This document shows positions 42,519-52,700 of a stretch of DNA of 64,000 nt, piece by piece. Below the pieces are notes generated by a model. It saw nothing but the letters and a program-made list of their open reading frames with translations. It made no database searches and was not told where the DNA came from. Numbering within the stretch: position 1 is the first letter of the stretch; every line of letters begins with the position of its first letter. This DNA is from Phytophthora hibernalis. Taxonomy: Eukaryota > Oomycota > Peronosporomycetes > Peronosporales > Peronosporaceae. The position numbers and the translations under genes were made by a program. The stretch is taken from NCBI GenBank assembly GCA_012656075.1, contig JAAKBF010000287.1, positions 149,327 through 213,326 on the forward strand. The letters are read 5' to 3'.

Positions 42519-45500
42519 ATGAAGGTCATCTACCAGTTGATTCAATCCCAAGTACGGATTATACTCACCGAATTTGATCCCGAAGAGACTGGAGCGCGTG
42601 GGTATGCTGTTTCTTCATCGCTGGTGAATGAATCGACGAAGAGGCCTAAACTCGACCGACCCTTTGTCGAAAGCGTGTACTGGAAGATCCCAATTTTTCT
42701 TGAAAAATCGTTACAGATTACTTGGAAAACGAGTTTTCAAACTCGCCATAGTTTCCAGTTTACTTGGAAAACTCGGTATAGCTTAGTACGATCACGTCAT
42801 GATAAGCAAATGCAAAATGATTCTAATCAAGGGCCTGTGCTGGTGCCGAAGTGAAGCCCGAGATGCGAAGTTGTGAAGCACCTCCGCTTTTAGATGGTAA
42901 CACGTCTGCATTTAGCGTGGCAACGAAAGTGCACATGCAATTGAAGGCGACGTGGAATTTTAAGGGTGAGCTGGCCCTTTGATCCGGTGAATCTCCAGTT
43001 CTTCAAAAGTATGATCCCCGCAGTGACGAGGACGGCGTCAAGCTCTCGACCGCACGCTTTTGGCCGGTCATCTAACGTTTGGCAGTACTTGGACCTCGTT
43101 CATGACCGCAATACGTTACCGTCGGGTGAACATACTCTGTCGAACTTGTCGGAGTCTTCAAATGGTGACGAAAGTGACGAAGAGGATGGAGGTGATCAAG
43201 GCAGGGAGGATCATCGTGGTAGTCACGAAGTTAAGCCAGGGTCACGAGGGTCGAAGGCTTCAACTGTAGATAGTGATGGCAACTCCAAGCGGCATAGCAA
43301 AGCTTTCACGAGGTTATCTTCACCAGGCATCGGAGATCTGCAACATCCAGGCAAATTGCGTGAGCAGCAAGGCAGCAGGAAAACACTAACCTCATCGCCA
43401 TCAGCACTAATCGGAGCAGGACTACGGGTGGTCGGGGGCTCAAATTTCAACTCGGCTGAGATCATGAAGAGACTCAATGCACTAGGAACTTCCGTCTCAG
43501 CCCCTGTGCTTCCTCCAGCATCTCCTACGAACAACGGACACGCGAGTGAAAACAGCTCAAATCCACTACAAAATGCGCTTCAAGCAGGTCAAGGAAATGG
43601 ATCAACGCAAACAACTGCGACTCCTATGATGCTTGCAGTTCCTGGTGTACCAGGCTCCGCAGCAAACGCCTCAGCGTCAGTAGTTGGCCCCGCTGCAAAT
43701 ATTGTTCAAGTATCCGATGCCGAAAAACTTCGCAATGATTTCAATTCACAGGCATCGCGATTATCGTACGGCTGCAGTGTGGCACTCGAACTGTTTAATG
43801 GACACTTGATGATGGTCGGCAGTCCTGAGGGCCAGGTACGCGTGCAATCGTTGGAGAAACTGCAAATGCCACAGATGAAAGGCTACAAGGATCGAGCGAT
43901 TTTCACTCTGTTAGACCTGGCAGATGTGCGAAGTGCGGGCTCAATACGTTATGGAGATTCTGTGTGGCTGCAACTTAGCGTAGGCCCGGGTGATGTTTCG
44001 TGGGAGCAAGGTGGGGTTCTCGGTGCTAAAGTGCGCGAGGCTCCACAGCTCAAAGCTCTTGGTTTGCTGAACGACGATGCCATTCGCAACGATGTGCAAG
44101 CCCCTGCTTCTGTTGGATATCCGATCCCTGTCACTGCCTACCTCCCAAGGTTTGTTGAGTTTCATATAAACTTTGATGTGAGAGTGGTGGTGGATTAAAA
44201 CGATTTCCTGAACACAGAGTCGAGATGATGGCGATATGCAAGTAGATGAGATTCAATCGCGTCTACGAAACAAAAGCGCGAAAATGCTGGGCAAGTGGAT
44301 CATTCGCTCAGCTGTATGTCAGCGTCGGAAGCAAAAAGATGTACGTTTCTCGTCTGTCAAGACCCTGAATGGAACTAATTGTAGGTTTATGGACTTTCTA
44401 GAATTTTGTCTACAACAATGACGAGGTCTACCTTGAGCAAGATTGGTTTTACTTAGGTGCTGATTCCGATGCAGGGGTGGCAGTGCTACGTCAATTGCCG
44501 CCCGCCAGCGCAGGGAAGGATATTAATCCAGGTGAGTATGTTGTAGAGCGTCGTGGAGCTTGGAAACTACGCTTATTGGATTCAAGCAGCGGTAGTGCTG
44601 GGCTTTCGTTGGCTCAGCAGCAAATGGAGCGACTACTTCTACGAGCGAAGTCTCAGCTGAAGCAGTCTCAACGCATGCGATCTGGGCAGACCAAAGTATA
44701 CGGCCCGAATTTACGTGGCGGAACAGGTTTTACAGCACAGCTTCGAGCTCAGGTGGCAGCGACAACGCGTCAGACCGAAAGTCGCTACGCCGATCGCCAG
44801 GAGTGGCGACTAAAGCGCATTGATCAACACATGAGTGAGAAAGCTCGGAGTATGAACGTCGCTATCGGGTTTGAAGATAACGCGGTACTTCCAAGAAGAG
44901 GCAGCAGTCAATCGAATAACGGGCTGAGTGCAAGCGAAAACAGTGCCAGACGTGAAAGTGGTGCCGTTGTGGTCCCAGAAAGACAGCAAAGAAGAAATAC
45001 TTTGCGTCGTAGTTCTTCGGTGAACGCCATTGGAACGGGAAGAAGACAGTCACATACCTCAACCCCAAGTCTTGACAAGAATGGTAACCAGGCGGATATG
45101 AACAGTGCAGTGACCTCTACTGCGCAGTCTACTGCATCTCTGCCTGACGCGTCGAATAGCACATCAACCTGTGCGTTGTGTCATTCATCTTCCATCGGAT
45201 ACAACCTTTGCTGTCAGTTCCGCGACGTCATACAGAAGATTGAAGAAGAGCGTCTTGTGGAAAACGCTGCCACGGGGAATGATCGCAACGCCACTACCGG
45301 AGAGACGATATCTTTCGGTGTTACTCCAGGCACCAAGAGAACAGCTCGAACCAGAGCTGGCCGTACTGCGAGACCTGACGACGTAGTGACAAACTCCACG
45401 ATGACTGTATCGTCAAATTTTCTCGGACACGATACTGGATCAAGAGATATTAGGAATGGAGCTGATGCAATGACTGATGCTAGGGGCCCAGCACCTTGTC

Positions 45501-46377
45501 GACACATAACATGAATACCCAAACACAACAGTTGAATGGGCGAGTACTGCAGCTCTTTGCGAAAGAGGACGCAGCGATGGTCGGACTCATTAAGTACAAA
45601 GAGAAAGAGGCGCATCGTGCGATGTATGCAGATACCCAATCTCGTGTTGCGCTGTCACCTGTGGCGAATCATTTCCGTGAACGGTTCAAGCACGTTGGTA
45701 TTTTCATGCAGATGCACAGACAGCAGCAGCAAGCACAGCAGGATGGCATTGGTGGCCACTACCAGAAGCTTCATGCTGATCTCTACTCGGCTGGCAGTAG
45801 AGCTAGAGCTGTGGACGATTATGATCCGGACTATGACTCTGAAAATGACTATGGAGATTATGAGGGCTCCGATGGTGAAAATGAACAACTTGTTCAACAA
45901 GCGACGAGTATGCCTTCTGAGGAACCAAGAAAGCAAAGTGATAACATTCCTCCCCATCCAGAGCGGTTGCTTCCTACACACGAGGAGCTGGAGCAGCTTA
46001 CGCCCGTGGACACTAAGGCCGCTTTGGTGCTGTATGTACAGAACCGTACTGCGATGGCGGAGATGTTGGATGGGTACGCCGAGCTGGTGGACACGCAGAT
46101 GATCCCAACTCTCAAGAGCTCGCTGAGTACTCGCAATCGTGGCGCGTTGGTCGAGGCGTTGGATTTCGTGGCTCGATCATCCGAGTTCGTATGTGCTCGT
46201 CGCGTACAGGTTTTCGTGGCCAAACTACTGCACGCAGTGGCAGAAAGCGATGTCGGAGACTTTACGAGCTTCCAGAAGGAGTTCGACGGGTTGGTGGTAG
46301 AAATGCAAGGTGCTGTCAACTTCATTAAGTTTTTCTTGCAGACACGAGCGTCACGCCGTAAGGACAAGGTCAAGTGA
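42519..46377 (+). CDS. Large multi-exon protein, function unknown
   Basis: Core region from about 42850 with introns 44150-44219 and 44314-44401 that join in frame (YLPS-RDDGDMQV; IIRSA-NFVYNNDEVYL). The middle has a beta-rich segment (YGCSVALELFNGHLMMVGSP, YGDSVWLQLSVGPGDV) resembling MIR or beta-trefoil strands. A long Arg/Gln-rich disordered part follows, then a C-terminal helical domain with an acidic DYDPDYDSENDYGDYE run. Breaks: around 42985-43075 several one-base shifts (for example AAAA at 43007) and CC at 45492-45493. The 5' part from ATG 42519 is uncertain. It starts 50 bp from the divergent minus-strand gene, suggesting a shared promoter. Confidence 0.5.
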
Positions 46378-46416
46378 CCTCAATGACACTTACGATAAGA
46401 AATTGAGAGATCATTT

Positions 46417-47766
46417 TTACCGGCAATATGAGAGGATAAAGAGATCGACTCGTCCGACGGAAGCAAGTTTTTCCACTTGCCAGTGCAGCCAGCGACAGTT
46501 TGAGCCTTCGGTAGCAGCGCCGCAATGTGCTACAGAGTCAAAGGTTCCTGATGCAAGAGCGTCAAGTTTACTCGCGGAAGCTTTACCACGACGCTTGTGT
46601 GCCAGAAACACTTGCAACTTCGTCGAAGATTTCTGTTCTTCAACAAAATTGTCGAGAGTAGCGAGAAAAGCTTCGTGAGCTGCCCAATTGTACAGGACAT
46701 CGGCTGCAAATACAACACGGATGTCTGCTTCACGCAATTGTTTTAGCAACGGTGCACCCCACTCCAGTGGAAGGACGGAAGCCAACGCTGCTGACCCATT
46801 TCGATCGAGGTTGGCCTGCAGTCGTTCTGTGCACTCGGGTTTCTCAGTGAAAATGGTTGTCCATCTCGTGTCTGAAGACTGGTGCGCTGTCAGCATAGCT
46901 GCAAATAATCCACAACCGGAACCAAGTTCGAGAATTGCCTGCTTCGTCTTGTCCGCAGTCAGCGTCTGCTGTGAATAGCTTGATGTGTTGATTCCCGCTC
47001 GAATTACTGCAAAACTCAACAGAATAGAGGCGTCCCAGACGTGAGAGCCCATAGTATCTCCGTAATTCTCCTCGATCATTAGAAGGCTGCGTTCCTTGTT
47101 GTCAAGTTCTGCTGCCGAACTTGTGGATAGCGAAGATCGAAACATGCGTTGACAGCATGTACTTGTGGAGACAACGCAGTTTTCTTGACTGGAACTTGCC
47201 ACTTGAAGGTCCACTCGCAGTGGCAATACGAGTACTCGTTCGTTAAGCCATGAACTACCAACACAAAATTTCTGAAATTGATATCGAGAACCATTTACGG
47301 TACTGAAGTCACTGTCAGCTGGTGCTGCCTGTCTTGCCTTAATCATGAGACTATAGCAAGTATCCTGGGATTGCATTGAGTTGTGCAAGGAAAGCCAACA
47401 GATCCATTTGGTCTGAAGCTGGGTCGTGTTTCGAGACGTGAGTTCATCTTCGACCTTCAGACGAATTTGATTATCGTCTACGGGGTTGCTCATCTTGTCG
47501 TCCGAGTCAACAGAAGCGAGTGAGATGTCGATCCCTGAGGGAAGTGCAAATTCCTTTGGTACTGGTTGACCCATTTCGTCAACGAGGTCTACCACCACAC
47601 GAAATCTCTGGCCAAATTGGACTTGAACAGGTAACCCAAACCGGAGACGGAGACGTAGAATTTGTAAATCCCTTGGTAGTTCTTCTTGAAGCTTGTGCAG
47701 TTCGTCCACATCGAACCGGAAAGGTGGCAATTCTGTCATTGCAGTCGGGAGTTCAGGCGTCTTCAT
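46417..47766 (-). CDS. METTL21-like protein methyltransferase
   Basis: 449 aa, uninterrupted. The C-terminal half is a class I SAM-dependent methyltransferase of the lysine-methyltransferase (Methyltransf_16) family: GSHVWDASILLS before the fold, motif I ILELGSGCGLFAAML, an acidic residue after strand 2 (IFTEKPECTERLQANLDRN), and VVFAADVLYN in place of the usual post-motif. The N-terminal 180 residues are an extra beta-rich region not found in short family members. Likely methylates a Lys on a cytosolic protein; the target is unknown. Its ATG overlaps that of the divergent gene at 47765. Confidence 0.82.
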   Translation of the reverse strand: MKTPELPTAMTELPPFRFDVDELHKLQEELPRDLQILRLRLRFGLPVQVQFGQRFRVVVDLVDEMGQPVPKEFALPSGIDISLASVDSDDKMSNPVDDNQIRLKVEDELTSRNTTQLQTKWICWLSLHNSMQSQDTCYSLMIKARQAAPADSDFSTVNGSRYQFQKFCVGSSWLNERVLVLPLRVDLQVASSSQENCVVSTSTCCQRMFRSSLSTSSAAELDNKERSLLMIEENYGDTMGSHVWDASILLSFAVIRAGINTSSYSQQTLTADKTKQAILELGSGCGLFAAMLTAHQSSDTRWTTIFTEKPECTERLQANLDRNGSAALASVLPLEWGAPLLKQLREADIRVVFAADVLYNWAAHEAFLATLDNFVEEQKSSTKLQVFLAHKRRGKASASKLDALASGTFDSVAHCGAATEGSNCRWLHWQVEKLASVGRVDLFILSYCR

Positions 47767-48640
47767 GGGATCTAACGCCGACCGATCCAGATTCGGCTTT
47801 GGTGCGTCGGTTCAACTGCGGCGTACCGCTACGCGCGACAAGAATATGGCGACACCACCACCAGTGCTACCGCTACCACTGCATCTACGCAGAGCTCAGC
47901 AGCTTTTTCAAGAAATTATTTTAACGGATGCAGGTTTGACCCCACATCTTTCGGAGAAGTCACTTCCCCAACGTCTGCATGAGCTCCAGGTAAGCATTAA
48001 ATATTGTGCAGCACTAGAACTCCAAGCTCATATCGTGATTTGTTTGTACTGCAAGTAGAGACTGAATTTGAGCGGCATCCAGGAAGCGAAGCGCGGGACC
48101 AGATTTCAGCGAATTCGAGCGGCGGCAGACTCGGGACCACACGTCGAGACGGAAGTGCTAACGCTGCAACTCGCGAAGGATGGATCAACTCTTCAATTTG
48201 CATCAGAGAACGAAGGTATTGCCATAGCCGCCGTTCGACTGCTGGATATCAAGGAGATCGTGGTGCATGCGGCGCCAGTGCACAGCTTTTCACTTCAACT
48301 TGACGTCCGAAGCGATGAACGCGACAATAATGTCGATGCACTTGATACAGTGGAGGCCACCGACATGTTCATCGCCTCAAGCGTGGAATCCTTCAACCGC
48401 TGGATGGTTGCAATCACCTGTGGGGTCAACGCTTTCCAGCACCAGAACTCCGGACCTACTTTTCCTGATTCCAAAGCCGCTGACCTGGTGTGGCAGGCCG
48501 TCCGCCTTCTCATCTTCGAGTTGGCAGAAGTCCTGCCTCTGCGAACAGCGATCAAACACGTCACAAACTCACTTCCACAGCAGGATCGTCAGAGTGAGGC
48601 TCTCAACCTCCGCTTGCAGTTTCTTCGCTGCGTTGATTAG
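47765..48640 (+). CDS. PH-like domain protein, function unknown
   Basis: About 268 aa with one 69-bp intron (47990-48058, GTAAGC...AAGTAG) joining LHELQ to RLNLSGIQEAKRG. The second exon reads like a pleckstrin-homology-type domain (LTLQLAKDGSTLQF, LLDIKEIVVHAAPVHSFSLQL, a helix FNRWMVAITCGVNAF) followed by a C-terminal helical tail. The first ATG (47765) overlaps the divergent methyltransferase start codon; the downstream in-frame ATG at 47846 (MATPPPVLPLPL) may be the real start. Possible lipid or Rho-GTPase signalling role, inferred only from the fold. Confidence 0.6.
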
Positions 48641-48670
48641 CTACACACTAATTTCAAACAACGTAGAGCT

Positions 48671-49372
48671 TCATCTGCCCGTATTAACGCCATGTTCCGC
48701 GACAGGACTGAGGCCTCGATCCTGCAGTTTTTGTCGCCCAGCCTTGTCCTGCCTTTTCTTCATCCTGTCAGGCTTCTTATAGTCCTCAGGACGTTGCACT
48801 ACGTTCCCGTCCTGCAGATCCTGCACGGTCGTCCCCACCACGCGATGGTCGTGGGCTAAGAACTGCTTTTGCAGACGTCGTAGCTCCTGAAAGCACAGGA
48901 CGTGGCTCTTCTGCAGTTCGTGCAGGGCCTGGTCGACCTGTTGGTCCTGCGTCCTGCAGGTCCGATCCTGCTCGTCTATCCTGCACTGCAGCAACTGCAA
49001 CTGCGTCTCCCAATTGGCTGAAAATCTCTCGCTAGTCGCGTCCTGCGGCGCCTGCGCGGCTGCGGCTTCGGCAGTGGCAGCCACTTCTCCCCACAGACTT
49101 GAGAGCTTCTGATTGGTCCTGCGGTGGCGCACGTCGGCCTGGTCCTGCGCGTCCTGCACTTGCGTCCTGAGTATGGCCAGCTGGTCCTGTAAATGTTGTA
49201 CATCCTGATCTTTTGCAAGTTGAAGCACAGGATGCGGATCCTGCAGATTTGCAGCCAATAGTCGATGCAGACGCCGCAATTCCTTGGCCAATAGCAGGAA
49301 AGAGCGGCGCACGACCTCCGGCACGTCACGCCACGCAGCCTGACCGTCCAGCAGCCCAGGACCGAAGGCCAT
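48671..49372 (-). CDS. Coiled-coil protein disrupted upstream by copia
   Basis: 233 aa from ATG 49372 (MAFGPGLLDGQAAW). Almost entirely helical and Gln/Leu-rich with long heptads (HLQDQLAILRTQVQDAQDQA, LQKSHVLCFQELRRLQKQF), ending in a Lys/Arg-rich tail. No domain recognised. The copia target-site duplication ATCTC (49371-49375) includes the last two bases of the start codon on this strand, so the element sits 3 bp upstream of the ATG. The open frame continues into the LTR (starting MKVIPVSYRY), which is an artefact of insertion. The original promoter is now beyond 54208. Confidence 0.65.
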   Translation of the reverse strand: MAFGPGLLDGQAAWRDVPEVVRRSFLLLAKELRRLHRLLAANLQDPHPVLQLAKDQDVQHLQDQLAILRTQVQDAQDQADVRHRRTNQKLSSLWGEVAATAEAAAAQAPQDATSERFSANWETQLQLLQCRIDEQDRTCRTQDQQVDQALHELQKSHVLCFQELRRLQKQFLAHDHRVVGTTVQDLQDGNVVQRPEDYKKPDRMKKRQDKAGRQKLQDRGLSPVAEHGVNTGR

Positions 49373-49375
49373 CTC
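49371..49375. repeat. Copia target-site duplication, left
   Basis: ATCTC, repeated at 54203-54207 immediately after the right LTR. Confidence 0.92.
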
Positions 49376-49739
49376 TGTTGTCAAGAAGGCGCCTCGGGCA
49401 GCTGCGGTATACCGGTAGGATACCGGTATGACCTTCACTCAGTGGGACCGCAATCATTCCTGTGTTTACGGGACACTGATGATGGGACGCGGGACACTGA
49501 TGATGGGACGCTGTTTACGCTACGGGGATTACGGGACACGTGGGTACAAGATTGTGGGTACAAGATGGGCATCCACGTGGCAGTCGCTGATTGGCTGAAG
49601 CAACTCAGTATCCGGTAGAGAATCCAGTAGAGTGTATCCAGTAGAGAATCCAGTAGGCTTAGAGGTAGCAAGGGAGTTTGCGAACTAAGGACCTAAATCA
49701 ATCACTTTGCATTTTGCCATCAACCGACCAAAGCCTTTT
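49376..49739 (+). mobile_element. Copia 5' LTR (364 bp)
   Basis: Begins TGTTGTCAAGAAGGCG and ends CCAAAGCCTTTT. Differs from the 3' LTR (53840-54202) by two substitutions (GCGCCTCG/GCGTCTCG and ACGTGGGT/ACGTGAGT) and one base in a G-run (AAGGGAG/AAGGAG). Internal short repeats GGGACACTGATGATGGGACGC and GAGAATCCAGTAG are shared by both. Confidence 0.93.
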
Positions 49740-49757
49740 GGTTATGAGCCCAAGCCC
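49739..49757 (+). promoter_or_regulatory. Primer-binding site, half-tRNA-iMet type
   Basis: TGGTTATGAGCCCAAGCCC directly follows the LTR. GGTTATGAG is the exact complement of the CUCAUAACC anticodon-loop region of initiator tRNA-Met, as in Drosophila copia and yeast Ty5, whose primer is the 5' half of that tRNA. The polyprotein ATG (49744) lies inside this site. Confidence 0.75.
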
Positions 49758-52700
49758 CGTCTTCCCTGCCCAAGACCCCGACTACGCCTTCGCCATGGAC
49801 GCCACCCCGACCACGACCGCCCGCATCAACAAGTTCAACGGAACCAACTTCCACACGTGGAAGTTCAAGATGCAGATGGTGCTCGAGGAGCGCGAACTGT
49901 GGGAAGTGACGAGTGGGGAAGTGAAGCTGGAGCACTGCACGACCACGGCGGATCAAGCGACGTTCAAGAGGAAGTCGCGTAAGGCGCTGGCGATCATCTG
50001 TCTCGCGATGGAGGACTCGCAGCTGCCGCTGGTTCGCTCGGCCAAGGACGCGCATGATGCATGGTCAAGACTGGAAGGACACTTCGAGAAGAAGAGTTTG
50101 GCCAACAAGCTCTTTCTTCGTCGGCGTTTCTTCACGACGATGATGGAGGAAGGTGACGATGTGCTGGAGCACATCAACAAGCTCAAGACGCTGGCGGAGC
50201 AGCTCGACGCGGTTGGCGCTCCGGTCAGCGAGGACGACTTGGTGATCACGCTTCTGGGCAGTCTGAGCGAGTCGTACCAGTTCCTGATCACGGCGTTGGA
50301 GTCGAGAGCCGACTCGCTGTCGTGGGAACTCGTGACGTCTCGGCTGCTGCATGAGGACATGAAGCGCAAGGAACAAGGTGGCGGTGTCGACGGAGCCGCG
50401 CACGGTCAAGGTCAAGCGTTCATGGTCAACAACAACAAGCGCAAGGGCCGACCGGTGAAGAAGACCGGGGCGTGCCACAACTGCGGCAAACAAGGACATT
50501 GGATCGCGGAGTGTCCCTCGCGGGTCCAGAACGACGTTGAGCGATATCGGTCGCAGCGTGCGAACGTCGCGCAGGACGAAGAAGATCCTGGCGACTACCT
50601 TTTCTCGGTTGGTCGTACGAGCAGTACCGCCAAGTCGAGTGACATGTGGCTGGTCGACTCGGGTGTGACGCAGCACATGACGAGTTCCAACAAGTACATG
50701 AGGAACTACAAGAAGATGGCTCCGGTGAACGTGCATCTCGCGGACGACGGTGTGGTTCAGGCGGTGGGGACCGGCGACATTGTCATGTCGATGAAGACGC
50801 CGCGCGGCATGAAGAAGGGCGTGCTCACGAATGTGTGGCATATCCCGAAGCTGTCGCGCAACCTGTTTTCGGTCGGCCGCTTCACCAAGGACGTCGGGCC
50901 AGTCACCTTCGAGAGCGACGGGTGCTTCGCGGACAACAAGGGTCTCAAGTGGCAGCTCGGCGCTCGTGAGGGCAAAGGGCTGTTCAAGCTGTGCATGACT
51001 CCGATGATGCCTGACGAGGCCAATGCGGCAAGTTCGAAGGATTGCCAAGGGGACACCACGTCGTACCTCTGGCACCTCCGACTTGGTCACATTGGCCATG
51101 GCGGTCTAGACGCCATCGTCAAGAAGAGCTACGGTGTTGGCATCGACATAACGTCGGTGAAGCAGTGGGAGCTGTGCGACGGGTGTGCACTCGGCAAGCA
51201 AACGCGAGTGAGCTACATGAAGTCGTCCCCGAACCGTGCGAAGCACGTGCTGGAGGTGGTTCACAGCGATGTGTGCGGCCCCATGCAGACGCCAACGTTT
51301 GGGGGCAAGCGCTACTTCGTCACGTTCATCGATGACAAGTCGCACTTCTGCGTCGTGTATTTGCTGAGGAACAAGTCCGAGGTGGCTACCAAGTTCGCGG
51401 AGTTTGTGGCGTTTGCTGAAACTCAGACCGGCAAGCGCGTGAAGACACTCCGGAGCGACAACGGTGGCGAGTACACTTCCGGCGCGATGGCCAAGTTCTG
51501 TGCGGACCGTGGTATCGTGCAGAAGTTCACTCCGCCGTACACGCCTCAGCTGAATGGAGTCGCCGAGCGGATGAACCGGACGTTGGTGGAGTGTGCGCGC
51601 TGCATGCTGGAACATGCCGGATTGCCCAAGACGTATTGGGGCGAAGCGGTGATGACGGCTACGTTCCTCCGTAATCGGTGTCCGACACGCGCCATCAGCC
51701 ACGACAAGTCTCCGCACCAAGTTTGGACGGGCAAGAAACCGCTGCTGGCGAACCTGAAAGTGTTCGGTTGCCACGCGTATGTGCACGTACCAAAGGCGAA
51801 GCGCACCAAGTTTGACGCTCGGTCGGTGCGCTGTCGGTTCCTGGGGTACTCGGAGCACGAGAAAGCGTATCGATTCGAAGAACTGGAGAGCAGTCGCGTG
51901 CTGGTGAGCCGCGACGCGCAATTCATGGAAGACGTCTTCGACAGTGGGAGACGTGACTACCATCAGAGGGAGGTGGTGGTCATTCAAGATGAAGAGACGA
52001 CGGATCAAGATTCGTCGCAGTCGGATGAAGACGACAACGAAGAAGAGGAAGAGGAAGAAGCTGCGCGGGACGAAGACTTCGAGCCCGGCAGCAAGCGACA
52101 CCCGCGGACGCAGTCGCTGGAGGAAGCCACGGAGGTTCCAAGTGCCAAGCGGTATGCGTCGCAGAGTCGACACCAGACCCTGGACGAGATGTCGGCTGCG
52201 GCTCAAGAAAGTCAAGACTTCGAAGCTGCGTACGTCGTGGATTCAGTGGGAGAAATGCCGACCACGTTCAAGTCGGCGATGGAATCCAGCGACGCAGTCA
52301 AGTGGAAGGAGGCGTGTGACTCGGAGTGTGACTCGCTGCTCAAGAACGACACGTGGGATGTCGTACCACTGCCGAAGGGACGCAAGGCGATCGGCTGCAG
52401 ATGGGTGTTTCGCGTGAAGGAGAACCAAGCTGGAGAGATCGAGCGGTTCAAGGCGCGACTGGTGGCCAAGGGGTTTTCGCAAAAGTACGGCATCGACTAC
52501 GACGAGACCTTCGCACCAGTGGCCAAGTTCACGTCGATCCGGATCGTACTGAGTCTAGCTGCCAAGTATGGTCTCAAGCTGCACCAGATGGATGTCAAGA
52601 CTGCGTTCCTCAACGGTGTGCTGGACGAAGACATCTACATGGCACAGCCGGATGGCTATGTGGACGAAGACCACCCGGACCACGTATGCAAGCTCAAGCG

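Noticed and set aside
50065..52215. Long minus-strand frames opposite the copia polyprotein
   Set aside because: Antisense shadows; the plus strand carries all retroelement motifs in order.
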